Source: Bacteroides sp. CAG:709
GTDB lineage: Bacteria; Bacteroidota; Bacteroidia; Bacteroidales; UBA932
Assembly (NCBI GenBank): GCA_000434935.1
Contig: FR882188.1
Location: 1-13,558 of the forward strand
DNA: 13,558 nucleotides
Reading direction: 5' to 3'
The notes beneath the pieces were generated by a model. The model worked only from the letters and a program-made list of their open reading frames with translations. It ran no database searches and was not told where the DNA came from. Shown here in pieces: positions 6,431-13,558 of the stretch. Each line of letters starts with the position of its first letter. Positions within the stretch are counted from its first letter, which is position 1. Position numbers and translations under genes: made by a program.

Positions 6431-7825
6431 TCACTCCCCCACCTTGAGTTTCATGCGGTTCCAGCCCAGGACCGGGAGAATGAAGGAGAGGAGGCAGGCG
6501 GAGAGCCAGAAAATGGCGGCAGGGGTGAAATCGTAGGCCTGGGGAACGGAGGCGGACGAAAGTTCGGAACCGCCTTGGATAAGGTAGCCGCTGACAATGT
6601 CCTGGATGGCAGCTGCAACGTAGCTGGAAACACCCACGATGCCGAGAGCCGCGCCGGTCGCCTTGCGTGGGACTATGTCTACAGCCATGAGACCTGCTAC
6701 CACGCAATAGAGCACGCCGATGAACAGACTGAAGAACGACACATATATTATATTCATGACGTAGCCGCCCTTCGTGAAAAGGAACAATGCCAATGAAATC
6801 AGGCAAAGGATGCCGGAAAGGACCACAGGCTTGACGCGGTTGCCACGGAAGACGGTGTCGGAAAGCCAGCCGGCAAAAACGGTACCGGCCACGCCGAACG
6901 CCTCTGAAAAGGCAATGATCTGCGTCGCGGCTGGAAGAGAAAAATCTCTGGCCTTCTGAAGGAACAGCACTCCCCAACCACTTATGGCATATTGAGTTAT
7001 ATATACAAATGCACTGGAGACGGCAATAATCCAGATGCCGGGATGCCTGAGGACAATCTTCTGTAGCTCACGCGTCGGCATGGAATCCACCTTCTTCGGA
7101 GTTTCCCCGGAAAGAGTCTGGACAGACGGAAGTCCCTTGCTCTCAGGCGTATCCGAGACGAAAAGCAGCGTAATCACTCCGCCGCATACGCCAGCCGCAG
7201 CAGCGAAGATGAAGCCCCACTCCCAGCCGAGGGCACCTACCACCACGCCCGTGAGAATGAACGTCAGAAACTTGCCGAGATACGGACTCGCGCTGAAAAC
7301 ACTGTAATAAGTGCCGCGTTTGGACAACGGGAACCAGCGGGAAAGATTGATGATTCCCGGAGGCGCGCCCATCGACTGCACCCAGCCGTTCACTCCCCAA
7401 AGGATAAAAAAGGCAATGAATATCAATGTTCCGGATATTCCGGTCAATGTCCCGAGAAGCCCCAATGCCCCCATCACGAGATTCACGACGGCGGAAACGA
7501 AAAGTCCCACAGCCATGAAACGGCGGATATTGCAATAATCCGCTATGAAGCCATTGGTAAATTTGCCGAGCGCATAGATGAACAGCAGGGCGGAACCGAT
7601 AAGTCCAAGTTCCCCGGCAGTAAGCAAACCACTGTCAATCAGCGGCTGCTTGACCACGCTCAATGTCATTCTGCATACATAATAGAGGCTGTATGCTGCC
7701 GTCGCACCCCAAAAAGTTCTGGCGCGTAATCTCTTGTAGACCTTATCTACCTCATTTTCAGCCACCTTCGACGCGGATGGCTTGCTTATCCTGAAATAAG
7801 TGTATAAGCTCATCAGTAACTGCAT
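6431..7825 (-). CDS. MFS transporter of the organophosphate:phosphate antiporter (OPA/GlpT) family
   Basis: This is an inner-membrane major facilitator of 464 residues with about 12 membrane segments and a cytoplasmic loop near 225-260. Family evidence is YYVCR (48-52), aligning with the GlpT segment that carries substrate-binding Arg45 (here R52), and SDTVFRGNR (322-330), matching the GlpT SDKVFRGNR loop. From F273 to R330 the protein aligns without gaps to my recollection of E. coli GlpT; in that alignment Arg269, the second phosphate-binding arginine, is replaced by Q278. The substrate may therefore not be a plain phosphate ester exchanged for phosphate, and I give no gene symbol. M5 (ATG 7813) is an alternative start. 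The gene diverges from the SGNH-GH3 operon across a 159-base region with back-to-back promoters, so transport of a related sugar is possible but unproven. A sensory role like that of UhpC is another option, though no two-component system is adjacent. Confidence 0.85.
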   Translation of the reverse strand: MQLLMSLYTYFRISKPSASKVAENEVDKVYKRLRARTFWGATAAYSLYYVCRMTLSVVKQPLIDSGLLTAGELGLIGSALLFIYALGKFTNGFIADYCNIRRFMAVGLFVSAVVNLVMGALGLLGTLTGISGTLIFIAFFILWGVNGWVQSMGAPPGIINLSRWFPLSKRGTYYSVFSASPYLGKFLTFILTGVVVGALGWEWGFIFAAAAGVCGGVITLLFVSDTPESKGLPSVQTLSGETPKKVDSMPTRELQKIVLRHPGIWIIAVSSAFVYITQYAISGWGVLFLQKARDFSLPAATQIIAFSEAFGVAGTVFAGWLSDTVFRGNRVKPVVLSGILCLISLALFLFTKGGYVMNIIYVSFFSLFIGVLYCVVAGLMAVDIVPRKATGAALGIVGVSSYVAAAIQDIVSGYLIQGGSELSSASVPQAYDFTPAAIFWLSACLLSFILPVLGWNRMKLKVGE

Positions 7826-7862
7826 TCCTGCACGGAAACATTGATCCGGGCATTTGCGGATA

Positions 7863-7893
7863 CAAAATTACAAAAATCTTTGACGGCAACGAA
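7863..7893 (-). promoter_or_regulatory. Promoter of the OPA transporter gene
   Basis: The minus strand carries TAATTTTG (7870-7863), a perfect -7 box. At the 19-base spacing the -33 box is TTCG (7893-7890), one mismatch from TTTG; a better TTG lies at a shorter 16-base spacing. The predicted leader to ATG 7825 is about 30 bases. Confidence 0.5.
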
Positions 7894-7909
7894 AAAAGAC
7901 GCGCCCCAC

Positions 7910-7940
7910 TTTCATCGGACACGGAATTTTTATAAATTTG
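7910..7940 (+). promoter_or_regulatory. Promoter of the SGNH-GH3 operon
   Basis: TTTC (7910-7913), a 19-base spacer and TAAATTTG (7933-7940) fit the consensus with one mismatch. The predicted start near 7947 leaves a roughly 38-base, A-rich leader before ATG 7985. It stands back to back with the transporter promoter at 7863-7893, so a regulator binding between them could control both directions. Confidence 0.65.
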
Positions 7941-7984
7941 TGTTTCGCGATTTTTGAAAAACGAAAAAACAAAACAATAATAGA

Positions 7985-9094
7985 ATGAAAAACCACATCA
8001 TGAAAGCGGCATTGGCCGCAATGCTGGTCTGCCTGGCCACCATGTCACAGGCACAACAAACTCCAAAAAACGTAAAATACACGTTTACCGAAGCTTCAGA
8101 CCTGACTCTCATCGGAAAACTCTTCCCTGACACCCCGAACCCTTACCACAGAATCGACACTGTGAAATACAAGGGCTTCACGAAATCAGAGAACCAGCAG
8201 GTCAGAGAATCTTCCGGCATCGCCGTATCTTTCAAGACCAATTCATCAGTAATCTCAATAAAGACCAATTACGCCTATCTATATTATGGAATCAATACCG
8301 GAGGCTTCTCTGCCCGCGGATATGACCTGTATATAAAGAAGGACGGAAAATGGCTGTGGGCCGCTGCCGGCGCTGCTCCTCTCAATAAGGAACAGGACTA
8401 CAACTATGTGATTCTCAAGAACATGGACAACACTGAAAAAGAGTGCCTGCTCTACTTGCCACTTTTCAGCGAGGAGAATTCCATACAAATCGGCGTGCAG
8501 GAAGGCGCCACCATTACCAAGGGCGAAGCACCGTTCCGCCACCGCATCGGCATCTTCGGTTCAAGCTTTACACATGGTGTCAGCTCTTCTCGTCCGGGAA
8601 TGACATATCCGGCGCAGTTCACCAGAAACACAGGCATACAGATGTTGAGCATCGGATGCAGCGGGAACTGCAAGATGCAGACATATTTCGCTGACGCATT
8701 GGCAGATGCAGACGTGGATGCATTCGTATTCGACTCCTTCTCGAATCCTGATGCCAATATGATTAAGGAGCGCCTGTTCCCGTTCATCGAAAAACTCCAG
8801 GCCGCACATCCGGGGGCTCCTCTCATATTCCAGCAGACAATCTACCGCGAAAAAAGGAACTTCGACCACTGGGCAGAAAATGTCGAAGCAGCCAAGATGG
8901 AAATGGCTGACAGCATGATGAAACTGGCCTGCAAACTCTATAAAGACGTATATTTCATCAGCACGAATGCCACCGATGCAGTACATGACAGCAGCGTAGA
9001 CGGCGTTCATCCGGGAGACCACGGATACACGCTCTGGGCAGAATCCATCCAGAAGCAGATTCTGAAGATTCTGAAGAAATACGGCATAAAGTAA
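7985..9094 (+). CDS. Exported SGNH/GDSL hydrolase with GxDLY amino-terminal domain
   Basis: This is a probable carbohydrate esterase (acetyl or other acyl groups) of 369 residues. The signal peptide ends after SQA (about residue 23), without a lipobox, so the protein is exported to the periplasm or beyond. Residues about 28-180 form the beta-rich amino-terminal domain named after its GxDLY motif (GYDLY, 112-116), and about 187-365 the SGNH fold. Nucleophile S194 lies in FGSSFTHG. The block II glycine is in IGCSGN (223-228), N254 in DSFSNPD is the likely block III residue, and D339-x-x-H342 in DGVHP completes the triad. Block III departs from the textbook GxND, as is usual in this GDSL branch. 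The start at 7985 gives a good signal peptide; M6 is a weaker alternative. The GH3 gene begins 12 bases downstream, so both are on one mRNA. The ester removed cannot be read from sequence. Confidence 0.88.
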   Translation: MKNHIMKAALAAMLVCLATMSQAQQTPKNVKYTFTEASDLTLIGKLFPDTPNPYHRIDTVKYKGFTKSENQQVRESSGIAVSFKTNSSVISIKTNYAYLYYGINTGGFSARGYDLYIKKDGKWLWAAAGAAPLNKEQDYNYVILKNMDNTEKECLLYLPLFSEENSIQIGVQEGATITKGEAPFRHRIGIFGSSFTHGVSSSRPGMTYPAQFTRNTGIQMLSIGCSGNCKMQTYFADALADADVDAFVFDSFSNPDANMIKERLFPFIEKLQAAHPGAPLIFQQTIYREKRNFDHWAENVEAAKMEMADSMMKLACKLYKDVYFISTNATDAVHDSSVDGVHPGDHGYTLWAESIQKQILKILKKYGIK

Positions 9095-9106
9095 TCCCTA
9101 CAAAAT

Positions 9107-11437
9107 ATGAAAATCAACAAAAAGACATCAGTATTGGCCTCGATGAGCATCATACTTGCATCCTGCGGAGCCGGACAGACATCCGGATCCAGCGCCATTC
9201 CTGAGGACAAAGCTGTCGAAAACAAAGTCGAAAGCGTCCTGAAGAAAATGACCCTGGAAGAAAAAGTCGGGCAGATGATACAACTCACTGCCGGGGCCTT
9301 CTGCACGGACGATTTGGTCGATACTGCGAAAGTAAGACACCTCGTAAAAGAATATAAGATAGGCTCGTTCCTGAACACGTTCGGCCCTACCAGCCGCCCG
9401 AGAGCCGTCACGGCAGAGCAGATCAAGAAGATCCAGGACATCACGATGGAAGAACTCGGAATCCCTATGGTCTACGGACTGGACATGATTCACGGCGCCT
9501 CCTATCTCGATGATGCCACTTTCTATCCACAGGAAGTGAACCTGGCAGCAACATTCGACAGGTCCTATGCCGAGATGATGGGCAAGGTAATCGCCTATGA
9601 ATCAAGGGCCGCAATGACCCCGTGGGTATTCTCTCCTGTCATGGACCTGAGCAGAAACCCAAGTTGGCCGAGAGTCTGGGAAAGCTGGGGCGAAGATCCT
9701 TACCTCCAGTCAGAAATGTCCGTAGCGGAAGTCATTGGTGCCCAGGGTTCTGACCCGAACCACATTGGACTGGAAAACGTAGCGGTAAGCATCAAGCATT
9801 ATCTCGGCTACGGAGCGGCAGCTTCCGGTAAAGACAGGACACCGGCATACATTGCACCGGACGACCTGAGGGAAAAATATTTCAGGCCATTCAAGAATTG
9901 CATGCAGGCAGGGGCATTGACCATGATGGTCAACTCTGCATCAATCAACAGCGTGCCGGTCCACGCGAGCCATGAGTACTTGACAGAATGGGCGAAAGAG
10001 CAGCTCAAGTGGGACGGAATGACCGTGACCGACTGGGCCGACATCAACAACCTCTACACCCGCGAGCATATCGCTGCCGACAGGAAAGAAGCCGTAGCCC
10101 TCGGCATCAATGCCGGTATCGACATGATAATGGATCCGTACGACCCTGAAGTCTGCAAGGACATCATCGCCGCTGTCAATGAAAAGATGATTCCGATGTC
10201 ACGCATAGATGACGCCGTCCGCCGCGTATTGAGGCTGAAAGTGCGTCTGGGCCTGTTCGAGAACCCGGTTTGGAATGTGGACAATTATGATAAGTTCGCA
10301 TGCAAGGAGTTCCAGGACAATTCTTACGATGCAGCGGTAGAGTCCATGGTCCTGCTCAAGAACGAGGACAATGTATTGCCGATAAGTGCCGACAAGAAAA
10401 TCCTCGTCGTAGGTCCTAACGCCAATTCCATGAGAACATTGAACGGCGGATGGTCATACACATGGCAGGGTGACGCCGACAAGTTCGCAAGTCAGTACAA
10501 CACCATTTTCGAAGCATTGCAGAAGGTCTATGGAGAGAAAAACGTTTCCTATGTAGCCGGAGTCAACTACAACATGGCGTCCGGAAAATGGAATAAAGAA
10601 ACCGACATTGACATAAACGCTGCGGTACGCGCCGCGAGGAAGGCGGACATCATTGTCGCCTGCATCGGCGAGAACACCTATTGCGAGACACCGGGCAACA
10701 TCAACGACCTCAACCTGTCTTCGAACCAGAAGGAACTTGTCAAAGGCCTTGCGAAGACCGGAAAACCTATCGTGATGGTATTGAACGAAGGACGTCCGAG
10801 AATCATCAACGACATCGAACCGCTCGCAAAGGCAGTCGTGGACATCATGCTGCCGGGCAATTACGGCGGAGACGCATTGGCATCGCTCATTTCCGGCAAG
10901 GAGAACTTCAGCGGAAGACTGCCGTTCACCTACAGCAAATACGTAAACTCCCTTCACACATACGATTACAAGGTCAGCGAGAATGTCCAGACAATGGACG
11001 GCCTGTACAATTACGATGCGACAATGGACGTCCAGTGGCCGGTCGGCGCGGGACTCAGCTACACCAGTTTCGAGTACAGCGACCTCAAGTCGATTTCGCC
11101 TGTTCAGTTCAATGCTGATGACATGTTGACCTTCGAAGTTACCGTCAAGAATGCCGGCAGCGTGAAAGGCAAGGAAGCGGTGCTGCTGTTCTCAAGCGAC
11201 ATCATCGCAAGCAAAGTGCCTGATGTCAAGAGGTTACGTCAGTTCACCAAGGTAGAGCTCAACCCTGGGGAGAGCAAGATCGTACGCCTGGAAATCCCTG
11301 CACATGAACTTGCTTTCGTAGGTCATGACGGAAAGTGGAGACTGGAGAAGGGTCAGTTCAGAATCGCCTGCGGCAGCGAATCCATGATGATCGACTGCAC
11401 GGAAACGAAAGTCTGGGACACCCCGAACATCGACTGA
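9107..11437 (+). CDS. GH3 beta-glucosidase-type glycoside hydrolase, lipoprotein
   Basis: This is a predicted retaining exo-beta-glycosidase, probably a beta-glucosidase, of 776 residues. The lipobox ILASC places a lipidated cysteine at C20. The (beta/alpha)8-like domain spans about 38-375, with GLDMIHGA (124-131), a KHYLGYG loop (230-236) and the nucleophile D309 in MTVTDWADI. The alpha/beta sandwich domain spans about 413-650. In it, E527 of YCETPGN aligns with the acid/base position of barley ExoI (YTETKGD). A fibronectin III-like domain closes the protein (about 683-760). The length is normal for three-domain GH3 enzymes. GH3 also contains beta-xylosidases, so specificity is inferred from overall resemblance to Bacteroidetes beta-glucosidases. 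It follows the SGNH hydrolase by 12 bases, which suggests sequential removal of ester groups and glucose from the same glycan. It ends four bases from the convergent MATE gene, with no hairpin terminator visible. Confidence 0.93.
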   Translation: MKINKKTSVLASMSIILASCGAGQTSGSSAIPEDKAVENKVESVLKKMTLEEKVGQMIQLTAGAFCTDDLVDTAKVRHLVKEYKIGSFLNTFGPTSRPRAVTAEQIKKIQDITMEELGIPMVYGLDMIHGASYLDDATFYPQEVNLAATFDRSYAEMMGKVIAYESRAAMTPWVFSPVMDLSRNPSWPRVWESWGEDPYLQSEMSVAEVIGAQGSDPNHIGLENVAVSIKHYLGYGAAASGKDRTPAYIAPDDLREKYFRPFKNCMQAGALTMMVNSASINSVPVHASHEYLTEWAKEQLKWDGMTVTDWADINNLYTREHIAADRKEAVALGINAGIDMIMDPYDPEVCKDIIAAVNEKMIPMSRIDDAVRRVLRLKVRLGLFENPVWNVDNYDKFACKEFQDNSYDAAVESMVLLKNEDNVLPISADKKILVVGPNANSMRTLNGGWSYTWQGDADKFASQYNTIFEALQKVYGEKNVSYVAGVNYNMASGKWNKETDIDINAAVRAARKADIIVACIGENTYCETPGNINDLNLSSNQKELVKGLAKTGKPIVMVLNEGRPRIINDIEPLAKAVVDIMLPGNYGGDALASLISGKENFSGRLPFTYSKYVNSLHTYDYKVSENVQTMDGLYNYDATMDVQWPVGAGLSYTSFEYSDLKSISPVQFNADDMLTFEVTVKNAGSVKGKEAVLLFSSDIIASKVPDVKRLRQFTKVELNPGESKIVRLEIPAHELAFVGHDGKWRLEKGQFRIACGSESMMIDCTETKVWDTPNID

Positions 11438-11441
11438 AAAA

Positions 11442-12818
11442 CTACCTGAAAGGCTCTTCCAAGATACTGCGCCGATAAAGCACAGTTTCATATATAAATC
11501 TGATAATCAGATGAATAAGGAAAGCAGCCAAAAGTATATGGACCGCTATCGCCGGGTTGCCGGAGATGGCGGTTTTTGTCATTCCATGCATAATGAACCA
11601 CACTGCGAAAAAGCCTGCCATGGCCCAAATGCTGGAATTGCGGATAGGCCTTGAAGCCGTGGCCCCGACATAAATGCCGTCCCAGGTAAATGCCGCACAG
11701 CCGACCAGCGGCATCGGAATAAGCCAAGGAATAAACTCCATGGACGCAGACACCACATCATGGTCGGAAGTGAACACATAGAGCATCTGCCGCCCGAAGA
11801 GCCCGTACATCACCATGAAAACAGCCGCCACGCACATACTCCAGAAGAAAACGCATTTCACAGTAGAACGCACGGCAGGCAGATCCCTGCGGCCGACGAA
11901 TTTTCCGGTCATTGCCTCGCCCGCATAAGCGAAGCCATCGACAAAATAAGAGAAAATCATCATCAGCTGGACCAGTATCGAACTGACAGCCAGCATCATA
12001 TCGCCATAACGCGTCGAAATCACGGTAATGCCGGCATAAATCGCCATTATACAGAGCGAACGCAGGAACAAATCGGCATTGAGCGTGAAAAATTTCTTCA
12101 TCTGGCTGTCCACAAATGCTTTACGCGCATCCTGCATCGAGAAATCCGAGAAGACCTTCTTGCGGTATTTGAAAAATATCACAGAAAAAGCGAAAAGAAG
12201 ACCGGAATACTGCGCAATCAACGTTCCGGTGGCAATGCCGTTGAAACCGATGCCGTCGAATCCGACAGCAGTCACACCCATCGACAGACAAATGCTTCCG
12301 ACAATGTTCATGGCATTGACTATCAAGTCCGTAACCATCGGACTGATACTGTCCTGCATCCCGATGAACCAGCCCTTCAGGGCCATGAGAGTCAATGTCG
12401 CCGGCGCAGCCCATATACGGATATGGAAATAACTCTCCGCGAGCGTCCGGACTGCAGGTGAACTCTCCACGAACAGGAACACGAAATCCACGAAAATCCA
12501 TTGTATCAATATACATATCAATGCAATGGACATTGACACCCCGACGGCGCGGATAAGCGTTCCCGCCGCAGCTTTCATGTCTCCGCGCCCATAGGCCTGG
12601 GCCGTCATCCCGCCGGTTCCGATACGAAGGAAACTGAAATTCCAATATAAAAGGTCGAAAAGCAGCGTTCCGATGGACATTCCGCCGATCAGCACCGGCG
12701 CATCACCTTCAAGATGTCCGGCTACCGCAATGCCGACAATTCCCACCAGCGGCACCGTGATATTGGCCAGAATGCTGGGAACTGCAAGTCTAAGGATCTC
12801 TTTATGAAGTATGTACAT
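11442..12818 (-). CDS. MATE-family transporter, DinF-like subfamily
   Basis: This is an inner-membrane multidrug/toxin extrusion-type protein of 458 residues with about 12 hydrophobic segments. The amino-terminal run RLAVPSILANITVPLVGIV (10-28), AVAGHL and FLRIGTGGMTAQAYGRGD (63-80) aligns closely with DinF-type MATE proteins, which use ion gradients to expel organic cations or other compounds. Two positions are unusual. Where DinF proteins have LVDTAVIGH, this protein has IVGIAVAGH, so the TM1 aspartate important for cation coupling is Gly29. The region corresponding to the TM5 aspartate has S175, which may be common in Bacteroidetes members. The reading frame is otherwise intact and of normal length. 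Function may thus be altered rather than lost. It converges with the GH3 gene, and its leader is long (about 125 bases) if the TATCTTTG at 12954 is its promoter. Confidence 0.88.
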   Translation of the reverse strand: MYILHKEILRLAVPSILANITVPLVGIVGIAVAGHLEGDAPVLIGGMSIGTLLFDLLYWNFSFLRIGTGGMTAQAYGRGDMKAAAGTLIRAVGVSMSIALICILIQWIFVDFVFLFVESSPAVRTLAESYFHIRIWAAPATLTLMALKGWFIGMQDSISPMVTDLIVNAMNIVGSICLSMGVTAVGFDGIGFNGIATGTLIAQYSGLLFAFSVIFFKYRKKVFSDFSMQDARKAFVDSQMKKFFTLNADLFLRSLCIMAIYAGITVISTRYGDMMLAVSSILVQLMMIFSYFVDGFAYAGEAMTGKFVGRRDLPAVRSTVKCVFFWSMCVAAVFMVMYGLFGRQMLYVFTSDHDVVSASMEFIPWLIPMPLVGCAAFTWDGIYVGATASRPIRNSSIWAMAGFFAVWFIMHGMTKTAISGNPAIAVHILLAAFLIHLIIRFIYETVLYRRSILEEPFR

Positions 12819-12890
12819 TATACTGTTAGTATTGTAATTAAGTGAATGTCAGGCAAGTATCTCACGCGGAAATTTCTGCGTTGTTAAACT

Positions 12891-12910
12891 ATTTGTAAAC
12901 ATTTGTAAAA
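12891..12910. repeat. Tandem 10-base repeat ATTTGTAAA[C/A] upstream of the MATE gene
   Basis: ATTTGTAAAC (12891-12900) is followed directly by ATTTGTAAAA (12901-12910), one helical turn apart, inside the leader or upstream region of the MATE gene. This could be a regulator-binding site or simple A/T-rich chance. No regulator gene is adjacent. Confidence 0.4.
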
Positions 12911-12953
12911 ATTCGGAAAAAATCCATGCTTCCCAGCCGTCTCAAATCGGGTG

Positions 12954-12961
12954 CAAAGATA
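12954..12961 (-). promoter_or_regulatory. Possible promoter -7 box for the MATE gene
   Basis: The minus strand reads TATCTTTG (12961-12954), identical to the box of the strong leftward promoter at 77-84 and followed by CACCC. No TTTG lies at the 19-20 base spacing, so the promoter is incomplete or activator-dependent. It would give a leader of about 125 bases containing the tandem repeat at 12891-12910. Confidence 0.4.
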
Positions 12962-12984
12962 TGTGATTTGTCCGATACTTTCGG

Positions 12985-13455
12985 CTAGACGTTAAAATAT
13001 TTTCGTACGGAGAAAACCTTGTCTCTGTCTTCGAGCCGCGCGTGCGCAAGTTCCGCGCATACGCGGACTTCCTGCTCCTGCTCGACGTAGTTGTGCAGGA
13101 CGCCCCACTCGTCGGACCAGACCATGTTCAGGACGGCGAAGAAAGCCCAGCGGTTGAACTCTCCCTCCTCCTCGTAAGTCATGCCAAGAGCCTGAACAGC
13201 TCTGAATGCCGCGTCCGGATCTGACCAGTGCGGACCTTTGGATCCGTCGAAGTTCACGAACTTGCGGACGATGCAGTCAGCCTCGTCTTCCGACAGATAG
13301 TTCTGGAACTTGACCATGTCCTCGCACTCGTCGACGATGATGTTGCGCCTTTCGCTGTCCATTTCCCCGACCATTTTCAGGATGATGGACTGTCCCGCTT
13401 CCGTGTCTATCCTCTCACGGAGAATAGATATGAACCTTGTTGCTATATCGTTCAT
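12985..13455 (-). CDS. Unassigned 156-residue acidic protein, possibly mobile-element related
   Basis: I do not recognise this protein with certainty. From ATG 13455 it is a soluble, Asp/Glu-rich, mostly helical protein without signal peptide or membrane segment. The most distinctive stretch (residues about 55-115) holds LSEDEAD, VNFDGSKGPHWSDP, then a hydrophobic helix with FFAVLNMVWSDEWG. It loosely recalls a family of small hypothetical proteins from phages and prophages (pattern N-x-DG-x-x-G-x-HWS followed by a MNM-like helix); this is memory, not a search. The start was moved from an upstream in-frame ATG (13491) because the ATG at 13455 overlaps the stop of the preceding frame in an ATGA, a sign of coupling. 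The two genes are probably one operon entering from the right. Confidence 0.7.
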   Translation of the reverse strand: MNDIATRFISILRERIDTEAGQSIILKMVGEMDSERRNIIVDECEDMVKFQNYLSEDEADCIVRKFVNFDGSKGPHWSDPDAAFRAVQALGMTYEEEGEFNRWAFFAVLNMVWSDEWGVLHNYVEQEQEVRVCAELAHARLEDRDKVFSVRKYFNV

Positions 13456-13558
13456 GTCGTAGTAGTGTTTGTTTTGACGCATTGCGGACACGTGCCGAAC
13501 TTCGGCACCGGCATGTACCGGATGGTCTTGACCGCCGGAGCCTGCGGCTTCAGTTCGT
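13452..13558 (-). CDS. Carboxy-terminal fragment of a gene cut by the window edge
   Basis: On the minus strand a frame open from the edge of the window encodes about 35 residues ending in TGA at 13454-13452, overlapping the next gene's ATG. The visible part reads ELKPQAPAVKTIRYMPVPKF and then GTCPQC, followed by VK, TN and a run of four threonines at the end. The CPQC could be half of a zinc ribbon, or simply a tail cysteine pair. The gene is partial here, its start lies beyond the edge, and no function can be given. The coupled stop-start overlap is the main reason to believe it is real. Confidence 0.55.
   Translation of the reverse strand, partial: ELKPQAPAVKTIRYMPVPKFGTCPQCVKTNTTTT

Noticed and set aside
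1759..11437. A complete polysaccharide utilisation locus
   Set aside because: GH20, SGNH and GH3 are present, but there is no SusC/SusD pair or dedicated regulator. Unrelated single genes with their own promoters also separate GH20 from the SGNH-GH3 operon.
11760..12461. A 233-codon plus-strand frame inside the MATE gene
   Set aside because: The protein is His/Arg/Glu-rich and lies wholly antisense to a clear MATE coding region. It is a typical shadow of a membrane-protein gene.
1..13558. CRISPR array, tRNA genes, insertion sequences, transposase genes
   Set aside because: I saw no regularly spaced identical repeats with unique spacers, no T-arm/acceptor pattern in the gaps, and no transposase-like protein or flanking terminal repeats.

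Overview
The window looks like the chromosome of an anaerobic gut-type Bacteroidota, most likely Bacteroidales. Several genes are preceded by the clade's TTTG / N19-20 / TAnnTTTG promoter. Shine-Dalgarno sequences are weak and leaders are A-rich. There are lipobox-anchored glycoside hydrolases of GH20 and GH3, an SGNH hydrolase with the GxDLY amino-terminal domain, and an OPA-family transporter of a type I associate with this group. I cannot name a species.

Layout, left to right. Positions 1-107 hold a strong leftward promoter and a leader that resembles a Bacteroidales rRNA-operon leader, reading out of the window. Divergent from it is a two-gene operon (262-1436) encoding the two halves of a split CHR-family chromate transporter. 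It ends at hairpins that also end the facing GH20 beta-N-acetylhexosaminidase lipoprotein (1759-3411, minus). Two more minus-strand genes follow, each with its own promoter: a Wzx-like oligosaccharide flippase (3496-5007) and a lipoprotein cyclophilin-type peptidyl-prolyl isomerase (5285-6055). After a 375-base spacer without a convincing gene comes an OPA/GlpT-type major facilitator (6431-7825, minus). It is divergent from a plus-strand operon of an exported SGNH hydrolase (7985-9094) and a GH3 beta-glucosidase lipoprotein (9107-11437). That operon converges, with four bases between stop codons, on a DinF-type MATE transporter (11442-12818, minus). The right edge holds an unassigned 156-residue protein, translationally coupled to the end of an upstream gene cut by the window edge.

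How the genes fit together: the SGNH hydrolase and the GH3 enzyme are the clearest functional unit, plausibly de-esterifying and then trimming glycosides. GH20 adds terminal N-acetylhexosamine release. No SusC/SusD pair, sulfatase or hybrid sensor is present, so this is not a canonical polysaccharide utilisation locus. The rest reads as ordinary chromosome made of single-gene or two-gene units.

I found no convincing undescribed system. The points most worth a second look are apparent substitutions at functionally critical positions in two transporters: GlpT Arg269 aligns with Gln278 in the OPA protein, and the DinF/MATE TM1 aspartate aligns with Gly29. The rRNA-like leader at the left edge and the coupled gene pair at the right edge also deserve checking. 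Family assignments rest on motifs read by eye and remembered family features; no database search was run.
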